From assembly GCF_036370855.1 (NCBI RefSeq), contig NC_088098.1, positions 199,687,773 to 199,751,772 of the forward strand: 64,000 nt of DNA, given 5' to 3'. The notes under the pieces were generated by a model. The model was not told where the DNA came from, did not search any database, and saw only the letters and a list, made by a program, of their open reading frames with translations. A program made the position numbers and the translations under genes. Source of the stretch: Dromaius novaehollandiae. Its lineage: Eukaryota; Chordata; Aves; Casuariiformes; Dromaiidae. Shown here piece after piece: positions 26,063 to 38,391 of the stretch (positions within the stretch are counted from its first letter, which is position 1; the number at the start of each line of letters is the position of its first letter).

Positions 26063-27689
26063 CTTATTTGCTAATATTCTGTGCTCTCTGAGGTGTTTGT
26101 CAGTAGTGTCTAACACACAGAACACCAGTCACTAAGTGGCATAATAACAATAGCTTTCATTCGATATGAGATTAAACTACTACTCCAGTGTTTTTATTAC
26201 AGTTTTATTTATTAATTGAATGTTTCTAAATATTAAAGTCTTTTGATTTACTCCCTGTAGAAAACAACTAGAGGAGAAGAACAGACTTTACTGCCACTTC
26301 AAACTGTGCCTGCTGAGATAACAGTAGCCTTCCTTCAACATTTAAATCTCTTTAGTGCCATCTTCTGTGGCAGAGTGGCATGTCAAGCACAATTCTTTTT
26401 ATTGACACAGAGTGCCACAACATGCTGGTCTTCTCAGCTCTTTTCTTTGTGCTGAATGCGTGGACACAACTGCTGTCAGCACTGCTGTGCCACATAAAAG
26501 GTCAGGTGGTTTGCTCACTAGTAGTGACATGCACCACAGCTTAGAGGTCCCACCACTAAATTATTCAGGCATGCACAGATACGGTGGCAGTGATCATCTT
26601 CAAAACAGGTGCTGACAGTAGAAATAGCATAGGATGAAACACTGTTTTCAATCAAGACTAATCTGAAAAAGCGCCAATTTCTTGTAGCACACCAGCTCAG
26701 GCTCAGGCTAAGATCAAGATATATCCCCTTATCTTATGATATCTTTTTATCATTTTGTAAAGCTTGGTATCTCTTTTTGGTCTTTTCCCTTGCACTTTGC
26801 AGTGCAAGCCCATGTCTTCTGATCTTTAAAATACTGTCTGACTGTTTTGCCCACTCCTTTAACCCCACTGTCTGCCCCAGACAGATTGTCACATAGTGCT
26901 TCCCTGAAGATTTGTTTACACACAGAACAGGGCTTGTCACCTATGTGGAGGCTTGCGTTCAAGATGAAAAGTGAAATTAAAGCAGATAATTAAAGGAAGG
27001 ATGGAAATTATGTAAGCATGCATTTTAATGTGAAAAAATAAATGTGAATGTAAGTTTTATTTTGCTGTCTAGCATTAGTGACAATGGAGGGAAACCTTTA
27101 AACGTAATAAGGACCTAGGGATTTGGATCAAAGTGGCATCTGACCACTGGCATTGCTGTGCACCTTTAAAGACAAGTGCCAGTAAGGAAGCTGGCAGGTT
27201 GACCCTTTCATGGGAAACTGTCTATCAGAGTATTCATATGAAAAGACACTCCTGAACACCTATTATTCTGTAAATCTCAGCATACCTTCCTTATGAATGA
27301 ATTTCTCAGGGAGACATGTCCTGTTTTGTCTAGTCCCCCTAAATCTGATTCAGATCCTCCTGTTCTAGTGTGTGACCTTCAAAGAGCCCCTCATACCACT
27401 TCAGCATGCTCTTATGCTTGGGCTTTTGCCAATGCATAATTTGTTCTTATTTTTATAGCTGTTTGTTTTAGGCTTCCTCCAGTGATTTTGCATCCTTACC
27501 TGTCTCATTTTCTACAGATGTCCCATGAAGCTTTATTGACAGTCCAAACCTCTCCTGGTAAGAGCACAGAATTCTTGGAAAGTAAATTCTTAGCAGATGA
27601 GTGTAACCCCATGGTAGCCAGGCATTGCATCAGATTATCCCCTTTCAAGATGTATTAAATTCTGTACTAACAACCTTCTGTGGCATTAC

Positions 27690-29110
27690 TGAAAGGCTGT
27701 TGTTCTGATAATCATCTAGTCCAACCCCCCCTGCTCAAGCAGGGCCATCTAGAGCACGTTGCCCAGGACCATGTCCAGATGGCTTTTGAATATCTCCAAG
27801 GAAGGAGACTCCACAACCTCTCTGGGCAATCTGTTTCAGTATTTGACCACCTTCACAGGAAAAAAGTTTTTCCTCACGTTCAGACAGAACTTCCTGTGTT
27901 TCAGTTTGTGCCCGTTGCTTCTCTCCCTGTCACTGGGCACCACTGAGAAGAGTCTGGCCCATCCTCTTTACACCCTTCCCTTCTGATACTTGTACACATT
28001 GACATAATTACCCCCCTCAGCCTTCTCCAGGCTGAACAGGCCCAGCTCTCTCAGAGCTTATATGAGAGATGCTCCAGTCCCTTAAACACCTTAGTAGCCC
28101 TTCACATGACTTGCCAGTAGCTCCATGTCTCTCTTGTACTGAGGAGCCCAGAACTGGACATACTACCCCAGATGTGGCCTCACCAGTGTTGAGTAGAGGG
28201 GATGGATCACCTCCCTCAAGCTGCTGGCAATGCTCTTCCTAATGCAGCCCAGGATACCGTTGGCCTTCTTGGCCACAGGGGCATATTGCTGGCTCATGGT
28301 CAACTTGTTCACCAGGACTCCCAGGTCCTTCTCCGCAGAGCTGCTTTCCAGCAGGTCAGCCCCAATCTGTCCTGGTGCATGGGGTTACTCCTCCCTAGGT
28401 GCAGGACTCTGCACTTGCCTTTGTTGAGCTTCATGAGGTTCCTCTCTGTCCATCTCTCCAGCCTGTTGAGGTCCCTCTGAATGGCAGCACAGCCCTCTGG
28501 TGTCTCCCAGTTTTGTATCATCAACAGATTTGCTGAGGGTGCACTCTGTCCCTTCATCCAGGTCACTGGTGAATAAGTTGAACAATACTGGACCCAGTAT
28601 TGACCCCCTGCTAGCTACAGACCTCTAACTAGACTTTGCACCACTGATCACAGCCCTTCGAGCTCTGCCATTGAGCCAGTTCTTCATCCACCTCACTGTC
28701 TGCTCATCTAGCCCATACCTCATCAGCTGGCCCATGAGGATGTTAGGGAGACAGTGTCAAAAACCTTTTTGAAGTCAAGGTAGACAACATTCACTTCTCT
28801 CCCCTCATCTACCCAGCCAGTCATTCCATCATAGAAGGCTATCAGGTTGGTTAAGCATGATTTCCCCTTTGTGAATCCATGCTGACTGTTCCTCATCACC
28901 TTCTTATCCTTCATATGCTTGGAAATGGTATCCAGGATTAGCTGTTCCATCACCTTTCCAAGGATTGAGGTGAGGCTGACTGCCCTGTAGTTCCCTGGGT
29001 CCCCCTTCTTCCCCTTCCTTTCCCTCCTTTTCCTTTTGTCACTACAGTGACATTTGCCTTCTTCCAGTCCTCTCCTGATCACCATGACCTTTCAAAGATG
29101 ACTGAGGTAT
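27690..29110 (-). mobile_element. CR1 LINE, 5'-truncated, with decayed reverse transcriptase
   Basis: The longest transposable element here, about 1.4 kb, lies antisense to the connexin genes. Its 3' end is at the left (ctagtccaaccccccctgctc-type words near 27717-27738). On the minus strand the RT domain is partly readable. The 28723-29085 frame has [27 protein letters not shown] and [11 protein letters not shown] (RT motif A). After a frameshift come [20 protein letters not shown] and then [27 protein letters not shown]. The catalytic FADD box reads SVDD. Frame breaks and 5' truncation make it inactive. Truncation is typical of CR1. Confidence 0.92.
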
Positions 29111-30384
29111 GAAGGCCAGTTTATACCAATGATGGGACACCACTGAAACCTTCAAGATACTGAAAAAAACCACTTGAAAGCTCCAGGATCCTGAAAAAGC
29201 AATCATGGAAATACCAGGTACTCCATACTATTAAACCTTCTGGACAGATGGTTGGAAGCGAGAGATCTCTCTGTTCCTTTCCCTAAAAACAAACCTCCTA
29301 CCCTTCAGCTGGCCGGATAAGCTGAGGCACTTCACTGCATGAAGGAAGTGCCATGAGTCAATGGGGCTGCTAGGATTCCCTCCCATAGCCTAACACAGTC
29401 CCTCACCACCACACGGTCTCAGGATCCACATATACTCCGCAGATCTCTGCTCTGGCACATCATGGGAGAGAGGCAGAAGTGTCAGTGTCTAAGAGAAGAA
29501 GAGGAACGACCCATCTCCACCTCTGTCTCCTTCCTTCTCCCGGAACACAGAACCAGGCAGATGTAGAGGTGCAATGGGGATATATGGTACAGATTAGGTA
29601 AAAGATTACTGCTGTGATATTACTATACTTAGAATCATGGTACAGGTGTGTTTCTGATATATCACGCTTCTTTAGTTTATACCCATTTGTCTCGTGCCAC
29701 CACGAGCCTTTAGTTTAATAGATATTTTCGTCCTCATTCAGTTGAAATATTTATAGGGAGCAATCAAGGCTCTGCTACGCTGCTCTTCAGAGTGTCTCAG
29801 GCAGAATTTGTCTTGGATAGTATTTTTACCGAAGGGAACAACAAAAGGCCTTGAGAAGGACCTGATACGGACATGTTTTCACCTCTCTGGCCGGCACATA
29901 GCTTACTATTAACAGAAACTTGTGTGTTGTTGCTGAAGAGCCATCATGCTGGTTTTTAGTTGTCTAATGTTTTCCCTACTCAGGGCAACAGCCAAGAACA
30001 CAAGAGTCTGACCAAAAGGTAGGCAATGGTAATATTTTTGAGTATGGATGCTGAAAGTATCAACAGTCACATCAATGTGGACACGTAAAATGTAGTTGCA
30101 ACCAATCAGGCTTTTCAAGCAGTCTGTGCACAACAGCATGACAGCTACTCTTGCCTGAGGAGGGTCTGTGAAAGACGCTTTTCAAAAATAATATCCATTG
30201 CAGAAACACAAAACAAAGCCTTCTGTGTGAAGAACTGAGGTTTAAGACGCACCTAACACCTCGCGGGTGAAAGCGAGATTCTCCCTCCCAGGTCCGCAGG
30301 CCCCAGCGGAGCCGTCTAGAAGCCGCCACCGGAGCCGAGCGGCTCCGCCGAGCCGTTACCGCGGCACCAACGGCCGCCAGCGGG

Positions 30385-30413
30385 CGGCGCTGCGTCGCGC
30401 TGCGCTGCGCTGC
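30385..30413. repeat. GCTGC-type pentanucleotide repeat
   Basis: Short imperfect tandem run of GCGCT/GCTGC words inside the CpG island (gcgtcgcgctgcgctgcgct). It may vary in length between individuals. Confidence 0.6.
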
Positions 30414-31172
30414 GGAAGGGCCGCAGCGGGCGTGTGTGCGCGAGAGAGACTCTCTGTTTTACACACGTTTTCCTTAAAAACATGACGCCAAGTCAGGAGT
30501 CACTGCCGCGAAGCAGTGGCGGCGAGTGACGGCCACAGTGCCCCGACTACACAGAGCCCCTCGCGGCCAGCGTGGACGGCGGGACCCGCCATTTCCCGGG
30601 GGGGCAGCGGGAGCCGGAGGCGGCTGCGGAGATGGAGGGACCCGAGGGAGCGGCTCTCGCCTGGCTCCCTCCCACCAGAGCCCTCGGGGGCTCTCCAACG
30701 GGGAGGCGCCGCTGGCCTGAAGCGGTGGCTCATTTCTTAGGCTTCTCGGAGGAAGAGGCTGTTTATTCCTTAGGAAATCCCACCCTGGCCTGCGGAGGAT
30801 GATCATCCGCATGGCGGCGACGCCTTAAAAGCACGGGAGAGAAGGGCGAGCGTGAGGCACCCAAGCGCCCCGCGAGCTGCCGGGGTGCGGGAAGGCAATT
30901 AGCGCCGGCACCCGCCGAGGGCCGCGCAGACACCCGCGCAGCATGGCGCGGCATGGCGCAGCAGCCCGCGCCGTGCCAGAGCCCCTCGGCAGGGGGCTGC
31001 GTCCGGAGCTGGCAGAGCCGTCGGCTGCGGGAGGCGGGCGCGGGGAGGGGGGAGAGGGAGGGCCGGGTGCCCGGTGCCTATAGGGGAGGCTGTCCCCGGT
31101 CCCGCACCACAGGCGGCCTCCAGGCGACGGGCCGCCGCCTGCGCGAGGGGGCTCCGGCACGGGCGGCAGCAG

Positions 31173-31178
31173 GTAGGG
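31173..31178 (+). other. GJA3: Candidate splice donor of GJA3 exon 1
   Basis: GCAGCAG|GTAGGG is the best consensus donor that I see in the CpG island in the GJA3 direction. A weaker one is GCC|GTAAGC at 31652. Either could join the acceptor at 38374, but transcript data would be needed to choose. Confidence 0.3.
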
Positions 31179-31256
31179 CTCGGCCGGCCGGGCGAGCCGC
31201 GCCGCCGGCACCCTGCGCCCGCGCTTCTCTTCCACACGCTGAGAAAAGTTTGGCGG

Positions 31257-31272
31257 CTTTTTTTTTTTTTTT
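31257..31272. repeat. Poly-T run
   Basis: Run of about 15 T between the two lobes of the second CpG island, followed by aaccctttccccc. Confidence 0.8.
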
Positions 31273-32373
31273 AACCCTTTCCCCCTTAAATGAAACCCTC
31301 TGGACTCCTCCGAGCGAGTTAAGCTTTCGCTGCTTAAAATAGCAAAGCGTCAGTCAAGCTGCCCCGCCAGCGGCCGGGCTGCGCCGAGGGGGCGGGGGGG
31401 AGGCCGTGGGCAGAGCCCGGTGCCCGCGCGGGCGCACCCGCCGGCGGCCTCGCTGCCCCTCCGCGGTGCCCCAGGGCCGCAGCGAGGGCTGCCCTCCGCG
31501 GCCGGGCGGGGCGGGGGGCCGCGGCGCAGCACTGCGCGTCGCTCTGAGGAGGAATCGGGGAGGCGGCATTGACTGCTCTGACTGCCCCGTGAGGAGCCGA
31601 GGGGCGGGGGGCCGCCGCTCGCAGCCGGGACTGGTGACGCTGCTGGGCGCCGTAAGCTGCCCCAGTGGGAGGTGGGGGAAGGCCTTCTTCATTCAGGGTT
31701 AGCGCTAACATCTGAGCGTCGATGTGCGGCATTTCGAGCCAGTTTTACTCCTGGAGTGGAATTAATCCTAAATAAAGCAGACCCGGCATTTCTTTCAGCT
31801 TTGTAAGTGGTGCCACACACCATGATGGAATTGATGAGTGTGACCGTAATGGCCCAGGGGTTTCCTGGGGTGAACTCAGTGTTACCTCAGCCCCTTCTTC
31901 TGAGCATGTTTTCACCTGAGCGTTTTCCTTTTGGGCTTTCTCCTGCGCGCACAGAAAACTGCCACGTGTCCTCCCTCAGGCCCTGCATCGACCAGGACTT
32001 TGCCTCGCTCTGGCCAAATGTTTGGGCTAAAATTTACCGAAAGTGTGCCAGTTGCTCACTTGTTCACTTAGGACTCAAAAGGAATGCAAAGTATTTGAGA
32101 TGAATATACATTCTTTGGAATTTTCCACAGATACTTATGACTTAATTAGGCAAAAGTTTACCGTTGCTGTAAGTAAGGTGTGTTGTTCGTTTTTGTTTCT
32201 TTGTTTGTTTTTTTTCCCTGTAGGTATAGTATCAAAAGGCATTTGGATCCATCCCAGACTCCCTGAGGAATCACATAAGCCTGGGATGTTATTAGGAGTC
32301 CTGAGAGTGTGTTAGGTCTGTAAGAGCCTGGAATAAATAGGAAAAAGCAGTTGGACTGAAAAGCCAGACCCAA

Positions 32374-32408
32374 AACTTTAAAGGGAACTTTAAAGGGAAA
32401 ATTCCCTT
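32374..32408. repeat. 12-base tandem pair followed by inverted repeat
   Basis: AACTTTAAAGGG occurs twice in immediate succession (32374-32385, 32386-32397). The second copy runs into AAGGGAA-AA-TTCCCTT, an inverted repeat with seven-base arms. Confidence 0.8.
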
Positions 32409-34042
32409 GAACATGTTAGAACTAACCTAAAAGAATCCAGTGTTTTCCATCAGACAAAAAAGTCCTTTGAGAAGTTTGAACAGGGTGTCTGGTATTGTCC
32501 CCCTTGCAGTTACTGTAACCTGCGAAGTCTCCTCAAACTTACACCTGCCCGTCAGGGTGCCTGCTCCTCTGCAGTGAAAAAGGCCCTTGAATATTTGGAT
32601 AGCTGGACAGGCTTGTCTTTCCTTTGTACGTCTGGGGTGGGACGCTCCTTTCTGTGCAGTGTTTAGGTCTGTGTGGCCAATCCTGTGTGGACACCTGATA
32701 GATGTGTCTCATTCATGCTTCACTCCCTTGGGATGTCGGGGCTGTCACCCTCACGCTTGGCAGTTGCTCCATAGCGCCCTGGTAGCTGCACACCCTTCGC
32801 ACCTCTCAGACTGTTTCATTGGTAAGTCCCTGTCTTTTAATTCCAAAACAGAGCTGTAATGTGGCATTTGAATATTTTTGGAGAGGGAAGGGGTTGCTTT
32901 TGTTTCTGTTTTTCTCCTGTCAGTGATGAATTGGAGGAAAGGTTTGTTATGTCAGGGAACGGAGGGGTATAACAGGTGGCATCTGGCTCTCCTCCTGGGC
33001 TCAGCTCTGTGCTCCTTGCGCTTTTCCTTTACTCAGGCCAAACTTTCACAAAGTCGAGACGAATTTTGCCTAGGACTTAAGGAAGAGGCTCCACAGTAGT
33101 AAAGTATTTAACATAATAACAAGATCAGTTAAGCGACTCATTTCTTACAAGTGTTTAAAATGCAGTGAAAGTGGTAATAGCTGCAGCTGAAAGTCTTACA
33201 CTGTGAGAGTGAAGGAGGGTATTTTTCAAGCCATCATTTAACCAAGTTTATGAAGTGAATTAAGAAGCCTCAACCATTGTGTTTCTTATTTACATACATG
33301 GCCATCTGACTTTCACTGGAGAGTATAATAGCTGATTCTATCCCTCCATGTCTCTCACTTTGTTGGAATGACATGGTCACACTGCAAATTTTGTGCAATG
33401 TGACTACTTTTACTGGATTTAAATTATGACTTTTCAACCGGAGTTAAAAAGCTGATAGTAACTGAAATGCTCGATCATTAATTTTTTAAAAAAGGAAATA
33501 CTGGAAGTTGTTTTCTCTTTTAACAGCAAATTCCTCTCATACTAGTTTGTAAAATCTAGATAATTTTAAAGATAAAAATATAAATCCCACAGGAGATATT
33601 ACAGAGTATAACAAGAAATGAAAGAAAGCATGGGCTGAGTTTGAGATATTGTGTGACAGAGACATCTGTTTAATCCCAAAATAGTTGCCAAAGGACATTT
33701 TTTAGATATACCAGTATAATAAAATCATAAATACACCAGTTAGCATAATTTGATAATGTTTGTAATGTAGTTGTGTAATAATTTATGTGTATGACTGTGT
33801 GTGCATATGTATTTTTGCATATATACACATTCATGTATGAATATAATTATAAATAAACTATTATATTTCACACACCTGATGCATAGTAATGTATCTGTGA
33901 CATCATCAGAAAAACAAGTAGAAGTAATAAGTGTCAAGTCTGTAGACGCTGGATTGTAATTCTTTCTTTCCTGTAGAGTGATATATAAGACATCACAGCT
34001 TTTTAAAATATATTCTCTCTCTTGCTCGCTATCTTTCTCTTT

Positions 34043-34067
34043 CACACACACACCCACACACACCCAC
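34043..34067. repeat. CA microsatellite
   Basis: Interrupted (CA)n with CCCA variants (cacacacacacccacacaca), inside the GJA3 intron. Confidence 0.85.
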
Positions 34068-35460
34068 CATCCAGAAAGTGTATTTCTGTAAGTACTAAAC
34101 TTGCTAATTAACAGCACAACATTGATTCTTAAATAGAATTCAATGTCATTTCTATGCACTGCCTCTTTTTCAATATTTGTCTCAAAGGAATGAGTTTTTA
34201 AGTGACACAAACAATATAGGACTGCCAGTGTTTAGAGAATGATCCCAAGATCCATGAAATCCTTGCTTTTTGTACCGTTGAATCAGATTCTATTCTGAAA
34301 TAGATTCTCTATCATTCCCTAAGAGGTATTTCCCCATGAATTACATGAAATACAGATAAAGGTGTTTCTTTTTGAATCTTATATTGCCCTTCACAAACTG
34401 TATGTAAGATTAGGGCTACACAATTTCCTAGCTCTGTATTTGGAAGCATGACCTGCAGCACTGGAAGTAGCACTGTACAGTTGAAGTTTAATATAATACT
34501 ACAAAAGGAAGCTTGGAATTGTGCTCAGCTAAGATATTGAATGGTGGCTGTTTAAAGTTAGATGTCTGAATTTAGATTTAGGTATTTAGTTGTTTAGTGT
34601 GGCTTTATTTTTCACTTTTGAGCACTCTCAGCACCCACTGAACTTAATGGTGACTACTCAAATACTGTGTGAGCCCTTGGGTTGATGTCATTTAACCATT
34701 ATTTGCATCAAGGCATCCCTTTAAAATTGTTGATGATTTTTGGATGAGTTACATTGGTTTTAAGAATTGCTCACTGGAGAGTGCTTTGATACTCATGGGA
34801 GGTGCGTAACCTGGATTTCTGAAAACCCTCCAGCCAGTGGAGTTATGTGTCTTGGCGTTGCCTTTGGCAGTGCTCTCCTTCCTGTATATGTGTATAGGTA
34901 ATATACATCTGTGGTGGAAGCAATGTTTGCAGTAATTGGCACTAAGATGAACAGCGAAGTTTTCCCCTCTGCTCAGTTTAGATGCTATGAAGTATCCTCT
35001 GATTGCTTAAGCACTTCGTGTACTGCATGAATTTTCTGATGCTGGAATACAGAAGCAGATCTTTTAATTAATGTAAGTGTTAGAATAGTTTGTTAAGTAT
35101 ATTCTTTAAGAAATGTATCATTGTGTCACATCCTTTATCATCCTGAATTATCTCAGAATGGGCGTTGTCGGTCAGTAGTCAAAGGGAGAAACGGCAGTAG
35201 TTTTTGTGAATGGAGAATGATTGAGAGTAAATTAGGTGGGATTATTGCTCACCTTTCCTTTAATTATTACGAATTATTATTTTTGTTCCTCTACTAGTCA
35301 CTAGATAATGAAATTCTTCAGAAGAGCACAAAAAAATCCTACTTTTATTGTAGCCACCCTTTCCTGTTGATCTCAGTGAAAGATACACCGCAGTGAGCCC
35401 ATAACAAAAAGCATCTCTACCTGCTTTTCTCAAATTTGCTTACAGTGCAGGGGTTTTATG

Positions 35461-35497
35461 TGTATTATATATAAATATACATAAATATATATTTTTT
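35461..35497. repeat. TA-rich low-complexity stretch
   Basis: tattatatataaatatac followed by ataaatatatat and a T-run; simple A/T sequence inside the GJA3 intron. Confidence 0.75.
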
Positions 35498-38374
35498 TCA
35501 TGAGGACAGCTTGACTTCATTTTTGGGAATAATAGAAGGTAGTAACTGTCTTTATAAAGAACAGATTTTGGCCTCAGTCACATTGGAAGCAATGGTAGTG
35601 GCAGCCATGCTGAAAATGGACTGTGCTTAATGAGTTAAAGAGAATTTAATGTGCTAACTTTTGCTGATCAGGAAACTTTATATTACAAATTTTAGTAGCA
35701 AAAGAAAAAAAACCCATAAATTTGACTACTTACTGTCTGAACTGTCTATTTTACTTGATCTAGGTAGAAAACAAAGAATGGGGCCGAAAAAACTGAACTG
35801 AGAGATACAGAATAATGGAAAGGATACTAGAGAAATGAAATACTAAATTTAAGCTTATGTTAACCTTCTTTAAATCCATCAAATACCACATTATTCATTT
35901 TGCTGTTCCTCCATAACAATATTTATTACTAAAAGTAAAAACATTCCCAAACAGCATTAAGAAGGAATTAAATTCAACATATCTTCAATTGATTTTTAGT
36001 TTAAAAAAACAAGATTGATGCATTATGGCTTGAGAAGTTAATACTTCTCAAAGTTAAAATTACTTCTCCTTGCAAAAATCTCATAAGCCCAAGAAAATGA
36101 AAATGAAATTAGGATTATATAAATAAGGTATCCTAATAAAATTAACCCAGTCTTGGGTTAGTATTTTAAAAGGGAGAAAATACACTCTTAAAATGACTGA
36201 ATATATTTCCAAAAAATTATAATTTGTTTTAAGACCAGGAACACTACTACAGAAATCAGTATTCCATTGTTAATACCATCATTTACAATTGATCGTGCTA
36301 TGCTGGAGGAGGAATTGTATAATATTAAAGAGAATTAGCTTTTATAAGCTATAAAAGATCTGTTGTTGGGGGGGTGTTAGTCGAAGTAATTTTGTATGGA
36401 TAAAAAGTGTATTAACATTCTAGGATTATTAGCATTACAGAAATGTAAAATACTAATGGCATTTTGTTGCTTTTTGTGTGAAAACATACTGCTCTGCACT
36501 GTTACAGGTACTTGATTTCCTCATAGTAAAATCATGTTATACGAAAATTAACTGAAATAACTTTAACTACTTTCACTAAAAGTCTGAAAGAAGTGCTCAA
36601 AATTGAATGCAGTCTGAACAACAAAGTCAGACCTTTAGTTTTGGGGAAGAGAAGAAATTAGATATTTTTCACTTCTTAAGTGTCGAGAGAAATCGTTTCA
36701 ATAGAACCAGAATCAGAATGTAACTTTACTAGAAGCACTCCCTTTACCAACTTTTTTTTTATAATTGCCTGATGGTTACCAGTGTTTCAAGGTCAGTTCC
36801 TGAAATAAAATTACCTGTGGATGTCTAAGTACTTGTTGATGGAGACTTTTTGATGTTTACAACGGAGATTTTTGTACTGTCTTTGGATATGTTTCATGTT
36901 GCACAACAGTGATATCGTTGTTGAAAATCGTAATAAATAAAATACCAAAAATATTGTATTTTCTCACTGGTAATTTGCTACATGTAATGGTGAACTCCTT
37001 TTCTGCTTGAGAATTGTAGCACATGCAGGTAGACAAAGAGTTTAAGTAAAAGGTAAAAAGAGTAAAATGTAATTCAGTTATATTAATAGAAATATTTCAA
37101 GACTTTTTGATAGTGATTTTTCTTTGCATGCAAGTCATTACATCTGAATTGTAAGTATGATCTATGTGTTCCTGAAAGTACTGAAGGCAGCCGAAAGTAA
37201 AGTTTTATATTTTGTTTTCAGGTGAAGGCTGACATAGAAAACACAGAAGGTGACGTGAATTACTGTAGTTCATTAGGAGAATGCGATGTACGTCTTGCAT
37301 ATATTCCAATTAGTAACAGGCAAAGATATAACAGAAATGATACCTGTGGGGAATAGCTTGCTTCCCAAGTCAAGACAGCTAATAAGGATTTAATTTTAAG
37401 AAAATCTTGTACTCCCAGTCTTTCCAAATCAGGACTCCTGTCGCTGCCTTAAATTGGACACAGGAAGCCTGTCATACATGAATGAGTAGAAACCACTGAA
37501 AACGTGTACCAGTTGTTTCACAGAAGTGAAGCCATAGGGTTATTTTTTTTTCCATTAAAATCTCTGTGCACAATTGCTTAAGTGCTCTTGAGGTTTTTTA
37601 AAAAATTATGTTATTGGTGTTTCTGTACTTGTGATTCAGTAACACCAACTGGCAGGATAGTGGGCAAAACCATATAGAAACCTTTCTACCATTCCTGTCA
37701 AAATTTCTCCTTCATTCCCTTCAAGTTATGAAGGTAAATAAACTCAGATATGACTAGGCTTTGAGAATATGCTTGTTGTTAGTATCCATGTTCCTACTTA
37801 CAATTACAAAATTAAACTGTAAAATTTACAGGTTACAAGTAATGATTTTTTTTTCTGTGATCGTACAGTATGAAACACAGCAGAGAACTGGAACACTACT
37901 CCTGATAACAATAAAATGATCAGTGAGCCAAACTCTTATCACACTGAATAGTGCGGTCACATTAATGGTAGGAATATTCTGATTAATTGAACTGATTTCC
38001 ATCTGTTCTTTTCTAAAAATAGGTGAGAACAGTTAGAGGCATCTTGGGTGGAGGAAACAGGGAAATCACATTGTTTTAATATTTAAATCTTGTAGAGATT
38101 CTAGGTATGAATCTCTCTTGCCTGCCACTTTATGTTGACACTTACACCTGTACAGGCTAGGTGCAAGGCACTAGAAAATTGCAATTCTGTGCTCGCCAAG
38201 ACCCGTGGCTGCATAGGACATAGGATTATGTAATTCCTAACATATGCATGCAATATTTTGCAGAAATATTTTGCAGACACTTAAGAAATGTCATTCGTTC
38301 AAGAGCAATCTGTTTTATTCCAGCACTGTGTAATTACAAGATTTTTTAACACTACTCTAATGTTCTTATTGCAG

Positions 38375-38391
38375 GTTAGAAATCTGAAACG
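38375..38391 (+). other. GJA3: GJA3 exon 2 5' leader with splice acceptor
   Basis: The acceptor TTCTTATTGCAG ends at 38374. Seventeen untranslated bases (gttagaaatctgaaacg) then precede the ATG. A short leader in front of an uninterrupted coding exon is usual for connexin genes. Confidence 0.75.

Larger units (their letters stand above)
18075..30260. other. GJB2-GJA3 intergenic region
   Basis: About 12 kb with no coding exon that I can recognise. It contains an old CR1 fragment (23.75-24.09 kb), a MIR-like SINE (25.93-26.06 kb) and a 5'-truncated CR1 (27.69-29.11 kb). The rest is unique, mildly AT-rich sequence with short A/T runs. Open frames such as the 146-codon one at 22979-23419 show no domain or family signature. 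Confidence 0.6.
30260..31660 (+). promoter_or_regulatory. GJA3: CpG island, probable GJA3 promoter region
   Basis: About 1.4 kb of CpG-dense sequence in two GC-rich lobes (30.26-31.23 and 31.37-31.66 kb) around a T-run and a short AT-rich gap. It is the only CpG island between GJB2 and the GJA3 coding exon, whose acceptor lies 6.7 kb downstream. GJA3 in other vertebrates has an untranslated first exon well upstream of a single coding exon, so this is the natural promoter candidate. No TATA box stands out. An independent promoter for a non-coding RNA cannot be excluded. Confidence 0.65.
31700..38374 (+). other. GJA3: GJA3 intron 1 (left edge uncertain)
   Basis: AT-rich DNA, especially 33.1-38.3 kb, between the CpG island and the acceptor TTCTTATTGCAG at 38374. 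It contains a CA repeat (34043-34067), a TA-rich stretch (35461-35497) and many A/T runs. I recognise no exon or transposon inside it. The 156-codon minus-strand frame at 33740-34210 is low-complexity coincidence. Confidence 0.55.

Noticed and set aside
30825-31732. Several 100-136 codon frames on both strands
   Set aside because: CpG-island artefacts with Arg/Pro/Ala-rich translations and no family resemblance.
33740-34210. 156-codon minus-strand frame
   Set aside because: It reads through the CA/TG microsatellite and AT-rich repeats in the GJA3 intron.
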